A stretch of DNA of 64,000 bases from Sinorhizobium meliloti 4H41 (GCF_000375585.1 NZ_AQWP01000002.1:1-64000), one strand, 5' to 3'; positions 1 to 9,460 are shown, numbered from the stretch's first letter. A program made the numbers and translations. Notes: generated from the letters alone by a model not told the origin.

Positions 1-106
1 CGAGCAGTTCGGCCGCCTGGACGACGCTCAGGCTGCGGCCGCGAATCCGCTGGATCAGTTCAAGACGATGCAATTCCTTCTGCGACATGGTGATCAAACA
101 AGACAT
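1..106 (-). CDS. Transposase N-terminus, ISNCY (IS1202-like), cut by window edge
   Basis: Only the first 35 codons are visible. The peptide begins MSCLITMSQKELHRLELIQR and continues into a segment with R-G-R-S and V-V-Q-A-A, the opening of the N-terminal helix-turn-helix of ISNCY/IS1202-type transposases, which typically read SxxELxRxEVLxxVxxGRxxxxxAA. The rest lies left of the window. The start is the ATG at 106-104; the internal ATG (codon 7) could equally be used. The assignment rests on this short motif alone, so the family is likely but not certain. Confidence 0.6.
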   Translation of the reverse strand, partial: MSCLITMSQKELHRLELIQRIRGRSLSVVQAAELL

Positions 107-201
107 GACGACTCCGAACGCTCATGGTCTCAGCCACGCTTCACGTCGCCAGTCTTCCTTCCAAACGTTGACGTTTGACCAGCATCCCAAGCGGCGACGA
201 C

Positions 202-239
202 TGTCGCATCTCTAACTGGCTCATATGTCGCATCTCTAA
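202..239. repeat. Two direct copies of TGTCGCATCTCTAA
   Basis: Identical 14-mers at 202-215 and 226-239 with a 24-bp period, and a third partial copy (GTCGCAT) at 259-265. They lie between the clipped transposase and the next gene and are probably terminal transposase-binding sites. Confidence 0.7.
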
Positions 240-355
240 ACGGCCGCTACATGCATACGTCGCATAAGATAGATTATGGAACAAGACGCCGTGATCTAAC
301 AAAGGCGTAAGTCGCTTCAGATCAGTGAGTTAGATAAAATCTCTGATATGGGACT

Positions 356-1192
356 TTATGCGTCTTCCGCCGACGGCTGGTCGATATCGAACTCCATGCG
401 CATCATGTCGTAAGCCGGCTCGACGTGATCCGGCGTCTCGGCGCACACGGTCTCGTAATCCATCGGCACATGCATATGCGTGAGCACGGCGCGTTTCGGC
501 CGCAGCCGGTTGATCCACACGAGCGACTGCACCAGGGACAAGTGACTCGGGTGAAATTTGTACTGCAGCGTGTCGATGACGAGCAGATCGAGCCCGCCGA
601 GCTTCCCGATCGTTTCCACCGGAAAGTCGCTGACGTCGCTGCAATAGGCAAAACCGCCGATGCGGAAGCCGAGCGAATGGACGTTGCCGTGAAACTGCAT
701 CAGCGGCTCGAACAAGATCGGCCCGCCGGCGCCATGGATGGTCAACGGCGGCAGGTCGTCGGGAATAACGTACGGCTCGACGATCGGCGGATAGCCGCTG
801 CCCGGCGGCGACTCCAGACAGTAGCGGAAGCCGTCGCGAATACGGGCCATCGTGAACGCATCGGCCCAGATCGGCACGCGCCTGCGATTCTCGATGACGA
901 AACCGCGCAGATCGTCGATCCCGTGCAGATGGTCCGCATGGGCATGGGTGTAGAGCACGGCATCGATGTGGCGTACATTCGCCGCGATCATCTGGGCGCG
1001 GAAATCCGGGCCGGTGTCGATCACGACGGTCGTCTTGCCGCCGTCCGGCGCAAACTGTTCTACGAGCAAGGCCGCTCGCATGCGACGGTTGCGGAGGTTC
1101 GACGGATCGCAGGCGCCCCAATCACCGGTGATGCGCGGCACGCCCGGCGACGAGCCGCAGCCCAGAATGGTGAAGACCCGCCGAAACGCCAT
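356..1192 (-). CDS. MBL-fold metallo-hydrolase (PhnP-like)
   Basis: A 278-residue metallo-beta-lactamase-fold hydrolase. The metal-binding signature HAHADH lies at about residues 83-88, followed by the GIDDLR segment typical of the PhnP/lipoyltransferase-associated phosphodiesterase branch. The N-terminus carries the GCGSSPGVPR strand found in this branch. I chose the ATG at 1192, which leaves one base between it and the stop of the upstream tatD-like gene, so the two are almost certainly co-transcribed and translationally coupled; a longer frame exists but would overlap tatD. The substrate is unknown. In rhizobia this gene commonly follows metS-tatD, which suggests a housekeeping role in nucleic acid or nucleotide turnover. 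Confidence 0.88.
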   Translation of the reverse strand: MAFRRVFTILGCGSSPGVPRITGDWGACDPSNLRNRRMRAALLVEQFAPDGGKTTVVIDTGPDFRAQMIAANVRHIDAVLYTHAHADHLHGIDDLRGFVIENRRRVPIWADAFTMARIRDGFRYCLESPPGSGYPPIVEPYVIPDDLPPLTIHGAGGPILFEPLMQFHGNVHSLGFRIGGFAYCSDVSDFPVETIGKLGGLDLLVIDTLQYKFHPSHLSLVQSLVWINRLRPKRAVLTHMHVPMDYETVCAETPDHVEPAYDMMRMEFDIDQPSAEDA

Positions 1193-1193
1193 T

Positions 1194-1973
1194 TCAAAGC
1201 CTCGGCATCTTCGAGAAGATCCTGAAGGCGTTTTCGGTGGTGATTTCGGCAATCTCCTCACTGGAGACGCCGATGGCTTGCGCCAGCACCTCGGCCGTGT
1301 GCGCCACGTAGGCCGGTTCGTTGCGCTTGCCGCGGAACGGCTTCGGTGCCAAATAGGGCGCGTCCGTCTCGACGATCATCCGATCGCGCGGGACTGTCCT
1401 GGCGATGTCCCTCAGTTCCTCGGATTTCGGGAATGTCAGGATCCCCGAAAAGGACACATAGCCGCCGAGCTCGACGCCGATCCGGGCGAGGTCCGGGCCG
1501 GACGAGAAGCAATGGAGAAGGAAGGGGAAGGCGCCCTTCCCCGATTCCTCGGTTAGAATGGCAGCCATATCGTCGTCGGCCGACCTGCTATGGATGACGA
1601 GCGGCAGTCCGGTCGTTCGCGCTGCCGCGATATGCCGCCTCAATCCCTCCGCCTGCGCGTCGCGCGGCGCGTTGTCGTAAAAATAATCCAGCCCCGCTTC
1701 GCCGATCGCGACGACCTTGGGATGGGCGGAGAGCCGAACGAGATCGTCGGCCGTCACGTCCAGTTCCTCATCGGCATTATGCGGATGCGTGCCGACGGAA
1801 CAGAAGACGTTCGGATATTTCTCGGCGATCGCGAGGATCGTGTCGAACCGTTTCACCCGGGTCGAAATCGTCACCATCTGCGCCACGCCGGCCTCCCGCG
1901 CGCGCTCGATGATTGCGTCGCGTTCGGCCTCAAAATCTGGAAAATCGAGGTGGCAATGGGTGTCGATCAGCAT
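1194..1973 (-). CDS. TatD-family metal-dependent deoxyribonuclease
   Basis: A 259-residue TatD/YcfH-type amidohydrolase-fold hydrolase, a probable Mg-dependent 3'-5' DNase or RNase of the cytoplasm. The N-terminal DTHCHLDFPDF supplies the HxH metal ligands, GEAGLDYFYDNAPRDAQ is the central Glu region, and VETDAPYLAPKP near residues 200-215 is the catalytic Asp region. Length matches the family (about 260). It lies 13 bp after metS and one base before the MBL gene on the same strand, so metS, tatD and the MBL gene form one operon. Confidence 0.93.
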   Translation of the reverse strand: MLIDTHCHLDFPDFEAERDAIIERAREAGVAQMVTISTRVKRFDTILAIAEKYPNVFCSVGTHPHNADEELDVTADDLVRLSAHPKVVAIGEAGLDYFYDNAPRDAQAEGLRRHIAAARTTGLPLVIHSRSADDDMAAILTEESGKGAFPFLLHCFSSGPDLARIGVELGGYVSFSGILTFPKSEELRDIARTVPRDRMIVETDAPYLAPKPFRGKRNEPAYVAHTAEVLAQAIGVSSEEIAEITTENAFRIFSKMPRL

Positions 1974-1986
1974 GCTTTCGTCTCGT

Positions 1987-3537
1987 TCAGGCTTCCGGCG
2001 CGACGTAGCGCGGGAAGACCGGCTTGGGTGCTTCGAGCGGCGTTCCGGACACGAGGCGCCCGGCTTCGCCGAGATGGGCGAAATCGCGACGGTCGGCCGG
2101 TAGGGCGACGAGATCCAGGAGTTTTCCCGCCGATTCCGGCATGAATGGCTGCAGAAGGATCGCGACCTGGCGAACGACCTCCGCCGTGACGTAAAGCACG
2201 GTTGCCATGCGGCTCGGATCGGTCTTTTTCAGCGCCCAGGGCTCCTGGCCTGCGAAGTAGCGGTCGGTCTCGGAAACGACGGCGATGATCGCCGCAAGTG
2301 CGCGATGAATGAGCTGCTTGCCCATTTCCTCGCGTGCGGTGTCGATCAGCGAGTCGGCGGCGGCGAGCATCGCCTTGTCTTCGTCGGTCAGCGGCCCACA
2401 GAGCGGAATCTGGCCGTCACAATTCTTGACGATCATCGACAGGGAACGGCTGGCGAGATTGCCGATACCGTTGGCGAGGTCGGAATTGATGCGGGTCGCG
2501 ATCCCCTCCTCGCTGTAGCTGCCGTCCTGGCCAAACGAGACTTCGCGGAGGAAGAAATAGCGGATCTGATCGAGGCCGAAATGCTCGACCAGATTGAACG
2601 GATCGACCACATTGCCGAGCGACTTCGACATCTTCTCGCCCTTGTTGAGCAGGAATCCGTGAGCGAAGACGCGCTTGGGAAGCGGAAGACCGGCCGACAT
2701 CAGGAATGCCGGCCAATAGACGGCGTGGAAACGGATGATGTCCTTGCCGATGACGTGGATGTTTGCGGGCCAGAACTTCGCGCGCGGACCCGTCGGGTCG
2801 GTCAGATAGCCGGTGGCGGTGACGTAGTTGGTCAGCGCGTCGACCCACACATACATGACATGAGCGGGATCGTTCGGAACTTTGATTCCCCAGTCGAACG
2901 TGGTGCGCGAGACGGAGAGGTCCTTCAGGCCCGACTTGACGAAGGAAATCACCTCGTTGCGCCGTTCCGCCGGACCGATGAAGTCGGGATTTTCCTCGTA
3001 ATGTTTGAGGAGCTTGTCCTGGTAGGCGGACAGCCGGAAGAAATAGCTCTCTTCCTCCACCCATTCCACAGGCGTTCCCTGCGGTCCGTATCGTACGCCG
3101 TCGCCGCGCAGTTCCGTTTCGTTTTCCTGGTAATAGGCCTCGTCTCGAACGGAATACCACCCGGCATAGGAATCCTTGTAAAGGTCGCCCGCCTCGCCCA
3201 TGCGGATCCAGATCGCCTGCGAGGCCTCGTGGTGGCGCTGTTCGGTCGTGCGGATGAAATCGTCGTTGGAGGCGTTGAGCAGCCGCGCCATATTCTGGAA
3301 CTCGGCCGAATTGCGGGCGGCAAGCTCCTGCGGAGAAATCCCTTCCCTCTTCGCCGTCTGCTGCATTTTCTGTCCATGCTCGTCCGTCCCAGTCAGGAAG
3401 AAGACCTCACGCCCGTCAAGCCGCTGAAAGCGTGCCATGGCATCCGTCGCGATCAGTTCATAGGCATGACCGATATGCGGCTTGCCGTTCGGATAGGAAA
3501 TCGCGGTGGTGATGTAGAACGGGGACGTATCTCTCAT
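1987..3537 (-). CDS. metG: Methionyl-tRNA synthetase
   Basis: A 516-residue class I aminoacyl-tRNA synthetase charging tRNA-Met. The HIGH-type signature [11 protein letters not shown] is at residues 16-26 and the KMSKS loop [10 protein letters not shown] is near 300. It has the short form typical of alphaproteobacteria: no C-terminal EMAP-like domain and no four-cysteine zinc knuckle is visible. It heads a tight minus-strand operon with tatD and the MBL hydrolase. The gene is called metS in rhizobia. Confidence 0.97.
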   Translation of the reverse strand: MRDTSPFYITTAISYPNGKPHIGHAYELIATDAMARFQRLDGREVFFLTGTDEHGQKMQQTAKREGISPQELAARNSAEFQNMARLLNASNDDFIRTTEQRHHEASQAIWIRMGEAGDLYKDSYAGWYSVRDEAYYQENETELRGDGVRYGPQGTPVEWVEEESYFFRLSAYQDKLLKHYEENPDFIGPAERRNEVISFVKSGLKDLSVSRTTFDWGIKVPNDPAHVMYVWVDALTNYVTATGYLTDPTGPRAKFWPANIHVIGKDIIRFHAVYWPAFLMSAGLPLPKRVFAHGFLLNKGEKMSKSLGNVVDPFNLVEHFGLDQIRYFFLREVSFGQDGSYSEEGIATRINSDLANGIGNLASRSLSMIVKNCDGQIPLCGPLTDEDKAMLAAADSLIDTAREEMGKQLIHRALAAIIAVVSETDRYFAGQEPWALKKTDPSRMATVLYVTAEVVRQVAILLQPFMPESAGKLLDLVALPADRRDFAHLGEAGRLVSGTPLEAPKPVFPRYVAPEA

Positions 3538-3823
3538 AGCGGGCTTCGATATCCTCGGGACAGAAACTATGGGGTGCTATTACCGCATCGCCTTCGGGTA
3601 GGAAACCGGTAGATCACGTTGAATTTAGGCCGGAACGACCTGACTGTGGCCGTGAACCGTCTTCGAGGGGAAATTTCGGGCTCCGCGGAAACCTCGCACG
3701 GCCTTCTCCACCTGGAGCGCAAGAGAGAGTTTCTCTCCAGCCGCGGGGCTTCCCAGCGATATCAGACGGGATTGACACGAAAGATCGTCTGGAACAAAAC
3801 AAAAACAAACGGGGGAGTCGTGT

Positions 3824-4129
3824 GTGCTCAACGAACTCAGACGAAAATTCGAGAAAGCGCCGGCGGGCTATGCGGCGATGCATTCGATCAGCCGTGATCC
3901 GGATTGGTTTATATTGAAACTGCAGGAGGAAATGGGGGAGCTGACGCAGGCCTGGAACAACGCCACAGGACGGGGGCGCGACCGGCAGGTCTCCCCGGAG
4001 ACGCTGCGCCAGTCGATCGCCGACGAAACGGCCGATCTCCTCGGCCACGTTCTGCTCTTCGCCCACCACAACGATATAGACCTGGCTGCGGCAATCGAGC
4101 GAAAATGGAAGTTCGCTCCCGACCTATAG
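3824..4129 (+). CDS. MazG-like all-alpha NTP pyrophosphohydrolase
   Basis: A 101-residue protein with the two-helix metal-binding pattern of the MazG/all-alpha NTP-PPase superfamily: LQEEMGEL near residue 35 and ADETADLLGHVLLFAHH near residues 67-83 (EExxE and ExxD). Such enzymes hydrolyse non-canonical or excess nucleoside triphosphates. The start is GTG at 3824, preceded by GGGGAG at 3812-3817. It is convergent with holB and its last 6 bases overlap the holB 3' end. It stands alone on the plus strand inside an otherwise minus-strand housekeeping run. Confidence 0.75.
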   Translation: MLNELRRKFEKAPAGYAAMHSISRDPDWFILKLQEEMGELTQAWNNATGRGRDRQVSPETLRQSIADETADLLGHVLLFAHHNDIDLAAAIERKWKFAPDL

Positions 4130-5155
4130 AGCTTCCTTGAGATCATCGAGGAGGGAAAGAACCGTCTGCTTGCGGTCGAGGTTATAGGCCGCGCTCAGCG
4201 TCAGGCGTTCGCCGACAGTGCTGGACAGCCTGGCGAACCGTTCGGCCGCGCCGACGTCGCCGGCGATCGCCGCCTCGCGTGCCATCCGCATGATGCGCCC
4301 CGACAGCAGCGACGAAAAGAAATCGAAGATCGTTTCGCTGTCCTTGCCCGAAAGCACGTCGGCCAGCTTGTGCATGTTCTTGCGGACAGCCGGGCCCTGC
4401 CCCGCCAGAATGTCTTCGAAAGCCTCGGCTATATCCAGCCCGCCATAGTTGACGAGCTTCAGCGCCTCAGAAACGCTGCCGTTAGCGGCGGCGAGAACGC
4501 GCTCTGCATTCAGGCCCGCGAGATCGAGCCCGAGATGCGCAAGCGCCTGGCGCAGGGCTTCCGTGTCCAGAGGCTTCAGCCGCAAAGGCAGGCAACGCGA
4601 GCGGATGGTCGGCAGGAGTTTTCCCGGCGCATGGGTGAGCACCAGAAAAAGCGAACGGCGCGGCGGCTCCTCCAACATCTTCAAAATGGCATTGGCGGCG
4701 TTGCGGTTGAGATCGTCGGCCGGATCGATGATGACGATGCGCCAGTTTCCGGTGCCCGACGTCTGGCCGAAGAACTTGCCGGCGCGGCGAACCTCGTCGA
4801 CCGTGATCGCGCCCTTCGTCCTGCCCGTCTTTTCGTCCACTGGGCGCGCGAGATGCAGGAGATTGTGCGATGCGCCCGAACCGAGCTGTCTCGTGACGAT
4901 AGAGGCGGGATCAGGGTCGGCAAGCCTTTCGGGGGCGTCTGCCGGATCCGGATGGCTCAGGACATGATTGGCGAAGCGGAAGGCGAGTGTGGCCTTGCCT
5001 ATCCCCTCCGGCCCTTCGATCAGGATCGCGTGATGACCCTTTCCGGACCGGTAGCTCTGCGCGAGAAAGGCTTCCGCCTCCCGATGACCGAAGAGCTTGC
5101 TGTTCATCACGGGAGCAAGCGCGCCCTCCAGCACACCTGGCTGTTCCGGGGTCAT
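4124..5155 (-). CDS. holB: DNA polymerase III delta' subunit
   Basis: A 343-residue clamp-loader subunit. The Walker A-like GPEGIGKAT is near residue 45, preceded by the [10 protein letters not shown] strand; the [21 protein letters not shown] block near 145-165 and the [14 protein letters not shown] sensor region are characteristic of HolB. Its start overlaps the tmk stop by four bases (ATGA), so tmk and holB are translationally coupled, as in most Rhizobiales. Confidence 0.95.
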   Translation of the reverse strand: MTPEQPGVLEGALAPVMNSKLFGHREAEAFLAQSYRSGKGHHAILIEGPEGIGKATLAFRFANHVLSHPDPADAPERLADPDPASIVTRQLGSGASHNLLHLARPVDEKTGRTKGAITVDEVRRAGKFFGQTSGTGNWRIVIIDPADDLNRNAANAILKMLEEPPRRSLFLVLTHAPGKLLPTIRSRCLPLRLKPLDTEALRQALAHLGLDLAGLNAERVLAAANGSVSEALKLVNYGGLDIAEAFEDILAGQGPAVRKNMHKLADVLSGKDSETIFDFFSSLLSGRIMRMAREAAIAGDVGAAERFARLSSTVGERLTLSAAYNLDRKQTVLSLLDDLKEAL

Positions 5156-5856
5156 GACGTCGCTTCCGCATTCGAGGGTTGCGGTTTGCCCTCAAGCGGC
5201 AATAGCGCCTCGACCAGACTCAATACTTCGGCAGCGATCGCGGTCGGCGGACGGTTGGCATCGACGACGCGGCATCGCTCCGGATCGGCCGCGGCAATAT
5301 CGAGAAAGGCTTCGCGCCGCTTTTCATGCGTCGCCAACTGTTCCTTTTCAAATCGGTCGGGACTGTCGTTTGCGGCGCGGCGGCGGGCGCGCTCCAACCC
5401 GACCGAGGCGGGAAGATCGAAAATGATGGTGCAGTCGGGAATGACACCGTTCACCGCAACGCGTTCCATGGTCTCGACGAAGGCCGGTTCCAGATTGCCG
5501 GTCACGCCCTGATAGACGCGCGAGGAATCCATGAACCGATCGCAAAGGACTATCGTTCCTTGCTGGAGCGCCGGCCGGATCACCTCCTCGACGTGGTCGC
5601 TGCGGGCGGCCGCAAAGAGGATCGCCTCCATCCGGACTCCGAAGGACTCCGCCGCGCCCGAAAGAAGGACGTGGCGAACGGCTTCGGCACCCGCGGAGCC
5701 TCCCGGCTCGCGCGTGGTGAGCACGCGGTAGCCGCGCGAGCTCAGCGCTTGCGCAAGAAGGCGCATCTGGGTCGACTTGCCGGCCCCCTCTCCCCCCTCG
5801 AATGTTATGAACAAACCCTTGGTCAGCGACACTTCAATTCCCGGATCGGCGTGCAT
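5152..5856 (-). CDS. tmk: Thymidylate kinase
   Basis: A 234-residue dTMP kinase forming dTDP. The P-loop [11 protein letters not shown] is at about residues 18-28, the DRFMDSS motif supplies the catalytic Asp-Arg pair, and the lid region [20 protein letters not shown] follows. The start shown gives a 9-residue leader before the conserved [12 protein letters not shown]; a later start is possible. Coupled to holB by a 4-bp overlap. Confidence 0.95.
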   Translation of the reverse strand: MHADPGIEVSLTKGLFITFEGGEGAGKSTQMRLLAQALSSRGYRVLTTREPGGSAGAEAVRHVLLSGAAESFGVRMEAILFAAARSDHVEEVIRPALQQGTIVLCDRFMDSSRVYQGVTGNLEPAFVETMERVAVNGVIPDCTIIFDLPASVGLERARRRAANDSPDRFEKEQLATHEKRREAFLDIAAADPERCRVVDANRPPTAIAAEVLSLVEALLPLEGKPQPSNAEATS

Positions 5857-5913
5857 TATCGTCTCTGTTTAGCCGATCGGTCCCGCGGAAGGAACCGTCG
5901 CAAAGCGCATTTG

Positions 5914-7068
5914 TCACAGCCAGAAGAACAGCAGTTCCTGCAGCGCGTCGAGCGCCCGGCTCGTGAGCGTTCCGGACTCGACCGCCCTCGCCGTCTTCAC
6001 GGGAACTTCCCGCAGCAGCTTGTCCCCGTTCCAGAGCTTGACGACGCCGACCTGCTGACCGGCAGCGACGGGTGCGTTGAGCGGCCATTTGTAGACGATG
6101 CGTGCCGTCAGCCGTTCGGGATTTTTTACCGGCAGCAGAACGTCGACCGGGCCGCCCGCCACGAGCGCCACCCGGGAATCCGCACCGCCGTAGACGCTCG
6201 CCTCTCCGATGGTTTCACCATCTGCGAAAATGCGCCGTTTCTCGAAAGCGGTCATCGCCCAATCCAGGACCCTGCGGCTCTCGTCGATTCTCTCCTTTTC
6301 GCTCTCGAGGCCCCCCATCGCGAGAAAGACCCGGCGGTCGCCCCGTTGCATCGAGACGGCGAGCGAGAAGCCGAAACCCTCCGCAAAGCCGGTCGCCAAT
6401 CCATCGACGCCGACATTCGCGGCGATCAGAGGGTTCTTGTTGCGCTGAAGGATCTTGTTCCACTCGAATTCCGGCTGCGAATAGAGCCGATAGTAATTCG
6501 GGTGCGCCTCGTACAGGTGCCGCGTAAGGGCGACGAGTTCGCGCATCGTGATCTTGTTTTCCGGATGCGGCAGCCCCGTGGCATTCCTGAATGTGGCGAC
6601 CGGCAGCCCCAGCTCGCGGGCCCGCTTGGTCATCAGTTCGGCAAAAGCAGCCTCGCTGCCAGCCATTCCCTCAGCCAGGACAATGCACGCATCGTTGGCG
6701 AGTTGCACCGTTGCGCCCTGGATGAGATCGGCAACGCGAATCCTGGATTTGATCGCGGCGAACATCGTTGCAGTGCCGGAGGGGGCCCCGCCTGTACGCC
6801 ACGCATGTTCAGAAACCTCGAAACTCGTCTCGGACGTCAGGTCGCCCTTATCCAAGGCTTCGAAAACCACCTCCATCGCCATGAGTTTGGCGAGCGAGGC
6901 AGGCGGGACGGGTGCATCCTCGTCGCGTGAAAAGAGCACTGTGCCTGTCTCGGCATCGACGAGATAGATCTGCTTCGCTTTGGTGTCGAAGGCGGGCGTC
7001 TGCGCGACCGCTTGCCCCGAAACGATGGCCGCGAGGAAACCTACGACCGCAAGCCACTTCATGCGCAT
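5914..7068 (-). CDS. dac: D-alanyl-D-alanine carboxypeptidase homologue with altered active-site motifs
   Basis: A 384-residue periplasmic penicillin-binding protein of the S11 (DacA/C) family with a cleavable signal peptide (residues 1 to about 22, AVAQ|T). The nucleophile motif S58-L-A-K61 is intact. The second motif, normally S-x-N, reads L-A-N (QLANDAC), and the third, normally K-T-G, reads A-T-G (DGLATGFAEG). The C-terminal PBP5-type beta domain and a final amphipathic, Trp-ended helix (ALQELLFFWL) for membrane association are present. The family normally trims pentapeptides; with two motif residues replaced, activity may be lost or changed. It sits 57 bp downstream of rlpA and 57 bp upstream of tmk. 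Confidence 0.88.
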   Translation of the reverse strand: MRMKWLAVVGFLAAIVSGQAVAQTPAFDTKAKQIYLVDAETGTVLFSRDEDAPVPPASLAKLMAMEVVFEALDKGDLTSETSFEVSEHAWRTGGAPSGTATMFAAIKSRIRVADLIQGATVQLANDACIVLAEGMAGSEAAFAELMTKRARELGLPVATFRNATGLPHPENKITMRELVALTRHLYEAHPNYYRLYSQPEFEWNKILQRNKNPLIAANVGVDGLATGFAEGFGFSLAVSMQRGDRRVFLAMGGLESEKERIDESRRVLDWAMTAFEKRRIFADGETIGEASVYGGADSRVALVAGGPVDVLLPVKNPERLTARIVYKWPLNAPVAAGQQVGVVKLWNGDKLLREVPVKTARAVESGTLTSRALDALQELLFFWL

Positions 7069-7124
7069 GAGAAACTCCGGTTCTGCATGGGCATATCAGC
7101 GCGGAAAGCCCTCTTCAACCGGCG

Positions 7125-8168
7125 TCAGCGCGAGTCGGCGTTTCGGTACTGGCGCTTCGCATAGGCGAGAATGGAATCGGGGGTCAGCGGGTTGCGATCG
7201 ACCATGATCGCCTCGAAGGGCGACGGCTTGTCGCTGACGCGAACTTCGACATAGGCCGCAGCATAGGCCATGCTGCCATCCGGCAGCGGGATCAATTGCG
7301 GGCGCGACGTCGGCATGGGGCCGATCTGCGGCAGAACGACGAATTCGTCGAAGGCGCTTGGTGCCGCCGAGGCCTGCGCCGGCTTTGCGAGCGCGTTCAC
7401 CGGCACGCCGGCATCGAGCGTCGATCTGTTCGGAACCGGAACGGCGCGGAGATTCGGAACCATGTCGCGCAGCGGCTCGTTGGAAGCCACCATAACGCCT
7501 GAGGCGATCTGCCCTTCCGGCATAACGCTCGGGCCACGGTCGCCCTTCCTGACGTACGAAGCCATGAGGTAGGGCATGTCATTGCCTTCGAGCGGCGCAC
7601 GACCGACATATTGAACGCGAACATTGGCGCTTCCCTTGCGCTTGATGTCCAGCAGGTCGGCGGTTTTCGAAGAGACGTCGATGATCCGGCCGTATTCATA
7701 GGGGCCGCGATCATTGACACGCACGATGACGGACGTGCCGTTCTCCAGGTTGGTCACGCGCGCATAGCTCGGCAGCGGAAACGTCGGGTGAGCGGCCGAA
7801 AGGTGATGCTTGTCATAGACCTCGCCATTGGCCGTCAGCCGGCCATGGAAGGCAGACCCGTACCAGGAGGCCATCCCGCTCTTGTTGTAGCCGAAATCCT
7901 CCTTCGGCTGATACCACTTGCCTTTGACCTGATAGGGTTTGCCTACCTGGTAGCGGCCACCGCCCTTGGGAATGTTGTTTCCGGTAGCGACTCTGGGGCT
8001 GGCTTTGACGCCATAGACGGACTCGGCGAAGTATTCCTTGCTCCGCGACTTGGTCTTCTTGACGCTCGACGTCGTCGATCCGCAGGCCGCAAGCACCGCG
8101 CAAAGCAACGGAACCGCTGCGAGACGGAGCCCCCTCACAAGATATGCCGCACCGTTATTGGATGTCAT
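7125..8168 (-). CDS. rlpA: Septal ring lytic transglycosylase RlpA-like lipoprotein
   Basis: A 347-residue outer-membrane lipoprotein. I chose the ATG at 8168, which places a Sec leader and lipobox (LLCAVLAACGS) at residues 14-30; the frame is open further upstream but that would bury the signal. The double-psi beta-barrel RlpA domain is clear: SGMASWYGSAFHG, TANGEVYDK, LSAAHPTFPLPSYARVTN and RVNDRGPY. The C-terminal 150 residues are Pro/Val-rich without a recognisable SPOR domain. RlpA cleaves peptide-free (denuded) glycan at the division septum. It is followed 57 bp later by dac, both acting on the cell wall. Confidence 0.92.
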   Translation of the reverse strand: MTSNNGAAYLVRGLRLAAVPLLCAVLAACGSTTSSVKKTKSRSKEYFAESVYGVKASPRVATGNNIPKGGGRYQVGKPYQVKGKWYQPKEDFGYNKSGMASWYGSAFHGRLTANGEVYDKHHLSAAHPTFPLPSYARVTNLENGTSVIVRVNDRGPYEYGRIIDVSSKTADLLDIKRKGSANVRVQYVGRAPLEGNDMPYLMASYVRKGDRGPSVMPEGQIASGVMVASNEPLRDMVPNLRAVPVPNRSTLDAGVPVNALAKPAQASAAPSAFDEFVVLPQIGPMPTSRPQLIPLPDGSMAYAAAYVEVRVSDKPSPFEAIMVDRNPLTPDSILAYAKRQYRNADSR

Positions 8169-8482
8169 CTGTCCCACAAGATCATTCGCAAAGCCGCACC
8201 CGAAATCCGCTCCTGCAGCGCTCACGCATCCGACCGAACGCGCAACGATCGTCGCAATCGTGCAGTAGTTCCCCCGCGAGAACTTCGCCGTCCCGAAACG
8301 GAACAGCCGAACAATCATGACAACAACAAGGCGAAATTGCGAACCGGAGGACGAACGGACGCTAAAAAACGCTCGCTATGGTTTACGGAACGTAAATGAG
8401 CCGCTGGACCATAGTCCGATAGAGCGCGCCAAAGGTCCGAAACCCGTTGCCGGGTTCCCCTGCCGACACATATCGCAATAAG

Positions 8483-8560
8483 CACCCACGCGGCTCGTCG
8501 GCCGCGGGGTGCGGCGGCCTCAGAGCTGGCCGAAGCTTCCCGTCGGTGCAACTCTGAGGC
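8483..8560. ncRNA. Two consecutive strong stem-loops, candidate leader or small RNA
   Basis: The 450-bp gap between rlpA and the next gene has no convincing ORF but contains two strong hairpins. The first pairs CACCC-a-CGCGGC (8483-8494) with GCCGCG-GGGTG (8501-8511) across a 6-base loop. The second pairs GCCTCAGAG (8517-8525) with CTCTGAGGC (8552-8560). They lie about 60 bp before the small membrane gene at 8620 and could be its 5' leader or an independent RNA. No U-tract follows either stem, so simple terminators are unlikely. Confidence 0.3.
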
Positions 8561-8619
8561 TCCGTCCCCGGTTGGCGTGCTGCCCCGTGCTCCGGCCCAA
8601 CGTCCGAGAGGATATCGCA

Positions 8620-8832
8620 ATGGACGACAGATACGATTATGGGCCGCCGGAGCGACGGGCGGCAACCGGCCTGCCCTTAGGCATAATGCTCCTGTCGATG
8701 TTGGCGATTGCCGTTTATCTGCTTGCCGGAGCGGCGCTCCTGGACGGCAGAAGCCGGGACGTCGCGGCCTACGTCGCCCGGGCAGGCGACGAAAGTCCGC
8801 CTGCGGCGCCGGACAGCGGACTCCGCCCGTGA
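8620..8832 (+). CDS. Small single-span membrane protein, unknown function
   Basis: A 70-residue protein not assigned to a family. GAGAGGA at 8607-8613 is a good ribosome binding site 6 bases before the ATG. A charged N-terminus (MDDRYDYGPPERRAA) is followed by one hydrophobic segment (LPLGIMLLSMLAIAVYLLAG, residues 18-37) and a polar, Pro-rich tail, so N-in/C-out topology is likely. It stands alone between rlpA and tRNA-Ser, downstream of two hairpins. Confidence 0.6.
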   Translation: MDDRYDYGPPERRAATGLPLGIMLLSMLAIAVYLLAGAALLDGRSRDVAAYVARAGDESPPAAPDSGLRP

Positions 8833-9026
8833 CGATAGCCCACAACCGTGCCACGGGCGTATGCGGCGCGGCACGCCTCGAATGCAAGCAAATGCTCCAG
8901 AGCAAGTTGACGCTGTGATCAAAGCTGCTAAAAAGCCAGCCGTTGGTGAATGGGCAGCAAACCCGGTAGCGATCGCCGGTCAATCGAGAACTCGGAAACG
9001 AATTTCACGAAGCTCCGCAATCACCC

Positions 9027-9116
9027 GGAAGAGTGGCCGAGCGGTTTAAGGCACCGGTCTTGAAAACCGGCGTGCGTGAAAGCGCACCGTGGGTTCGAAT
9101 CCCACCTCTTCCGCCA
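9027..9116 (+). tRNA. tRNA-Ser (UGA)
   Basis: The acceptor stem GGAAGAG (9027-9033) pairs with CTCTTCC (9106-9112). Discriminator G and an encoded CCA follow. The anticodon loop CTTGAAA gives anticodon TGA. The long variable arm (GCGTGCG..CGC) and 90-nt length are typical of serine tRNAs; the T-loop is GGTTCGAATCC. Confidence 0.98.
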
Positions 9117-9384
9117 TTTCAGAATTGATCCGGGCACGCCGGAATTCCCAGCTTCTCGTCACTGATGGCCGTCTTCCCCACCCGCAAGGCTCGTGGCTGC
9201 CCTGCCCTTCCGACGCTTTGCGTCACCTGCCGGAGCGGAAGAAGCTGCTTTGGGACTCCATCGCGAAGGGGCGATATTCGGGTGGATGAATTGCAGCGTG
9301 CCCTACCGGGCAGCAAGGGTGAAGCCGGAAGACGGAATGCACTGGCGCGCGGGGCCGAAAAATCTTATACAACGAGTGACCAGT

Positions 9385-9460
9385 GGGGTCGTAGCTCAGT
9401 TGGGAGAGCGCCGCAATCGCACTGCGGAGGTCGAGGGTTCGACTCCCTTCGACTCCACCA
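9385..9460 (+). tRNA. tRNA-Ala (CGC)
   Basis: Acceptor GGGGTCG (9385-9391) pairs with CGACTCC (9450-9456, one G-U pair). D arm GCTCAGTTGGGAGAGC, anticodon stem CCGCA/TGCGG with loop ATCGCAC (anticodon CGC), T arm with GGTTCGACTCC, discriminator A and encoded CCA. The acceptor has the wobble pair at the third position as expected for alanine (G3:U70). Confidence 0.97.

Larger units (their letters stand above)
1..290. mobile_element. Right end of an insertion sequence with repeated terminal motifs
   Basis: Upstream of the transposase start is a non-coding stretch holding the 14-base motif TGTCGCATCTCTAA twice (202-215 and 226-239, 24 bp apart), then a related GTCGCAT at 259-265 followed by AAGATAGATTATGG. 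Repeated transposase-binding motifs inside the terminal region are usual for IS1202-like elements. The exact tip is not determined: the element may end near 258-290, because I cannot see its other end or a target duplication. Confidence 0.45.

Noticed and set aside
2305..3612. 435-codon open frame on plus opposite metG
   Set aside because: GC-driven shadow; Arg/Val/Gly-rich with no motif, and the opposite strand encodes a full methionyl-tRNA synthetase.
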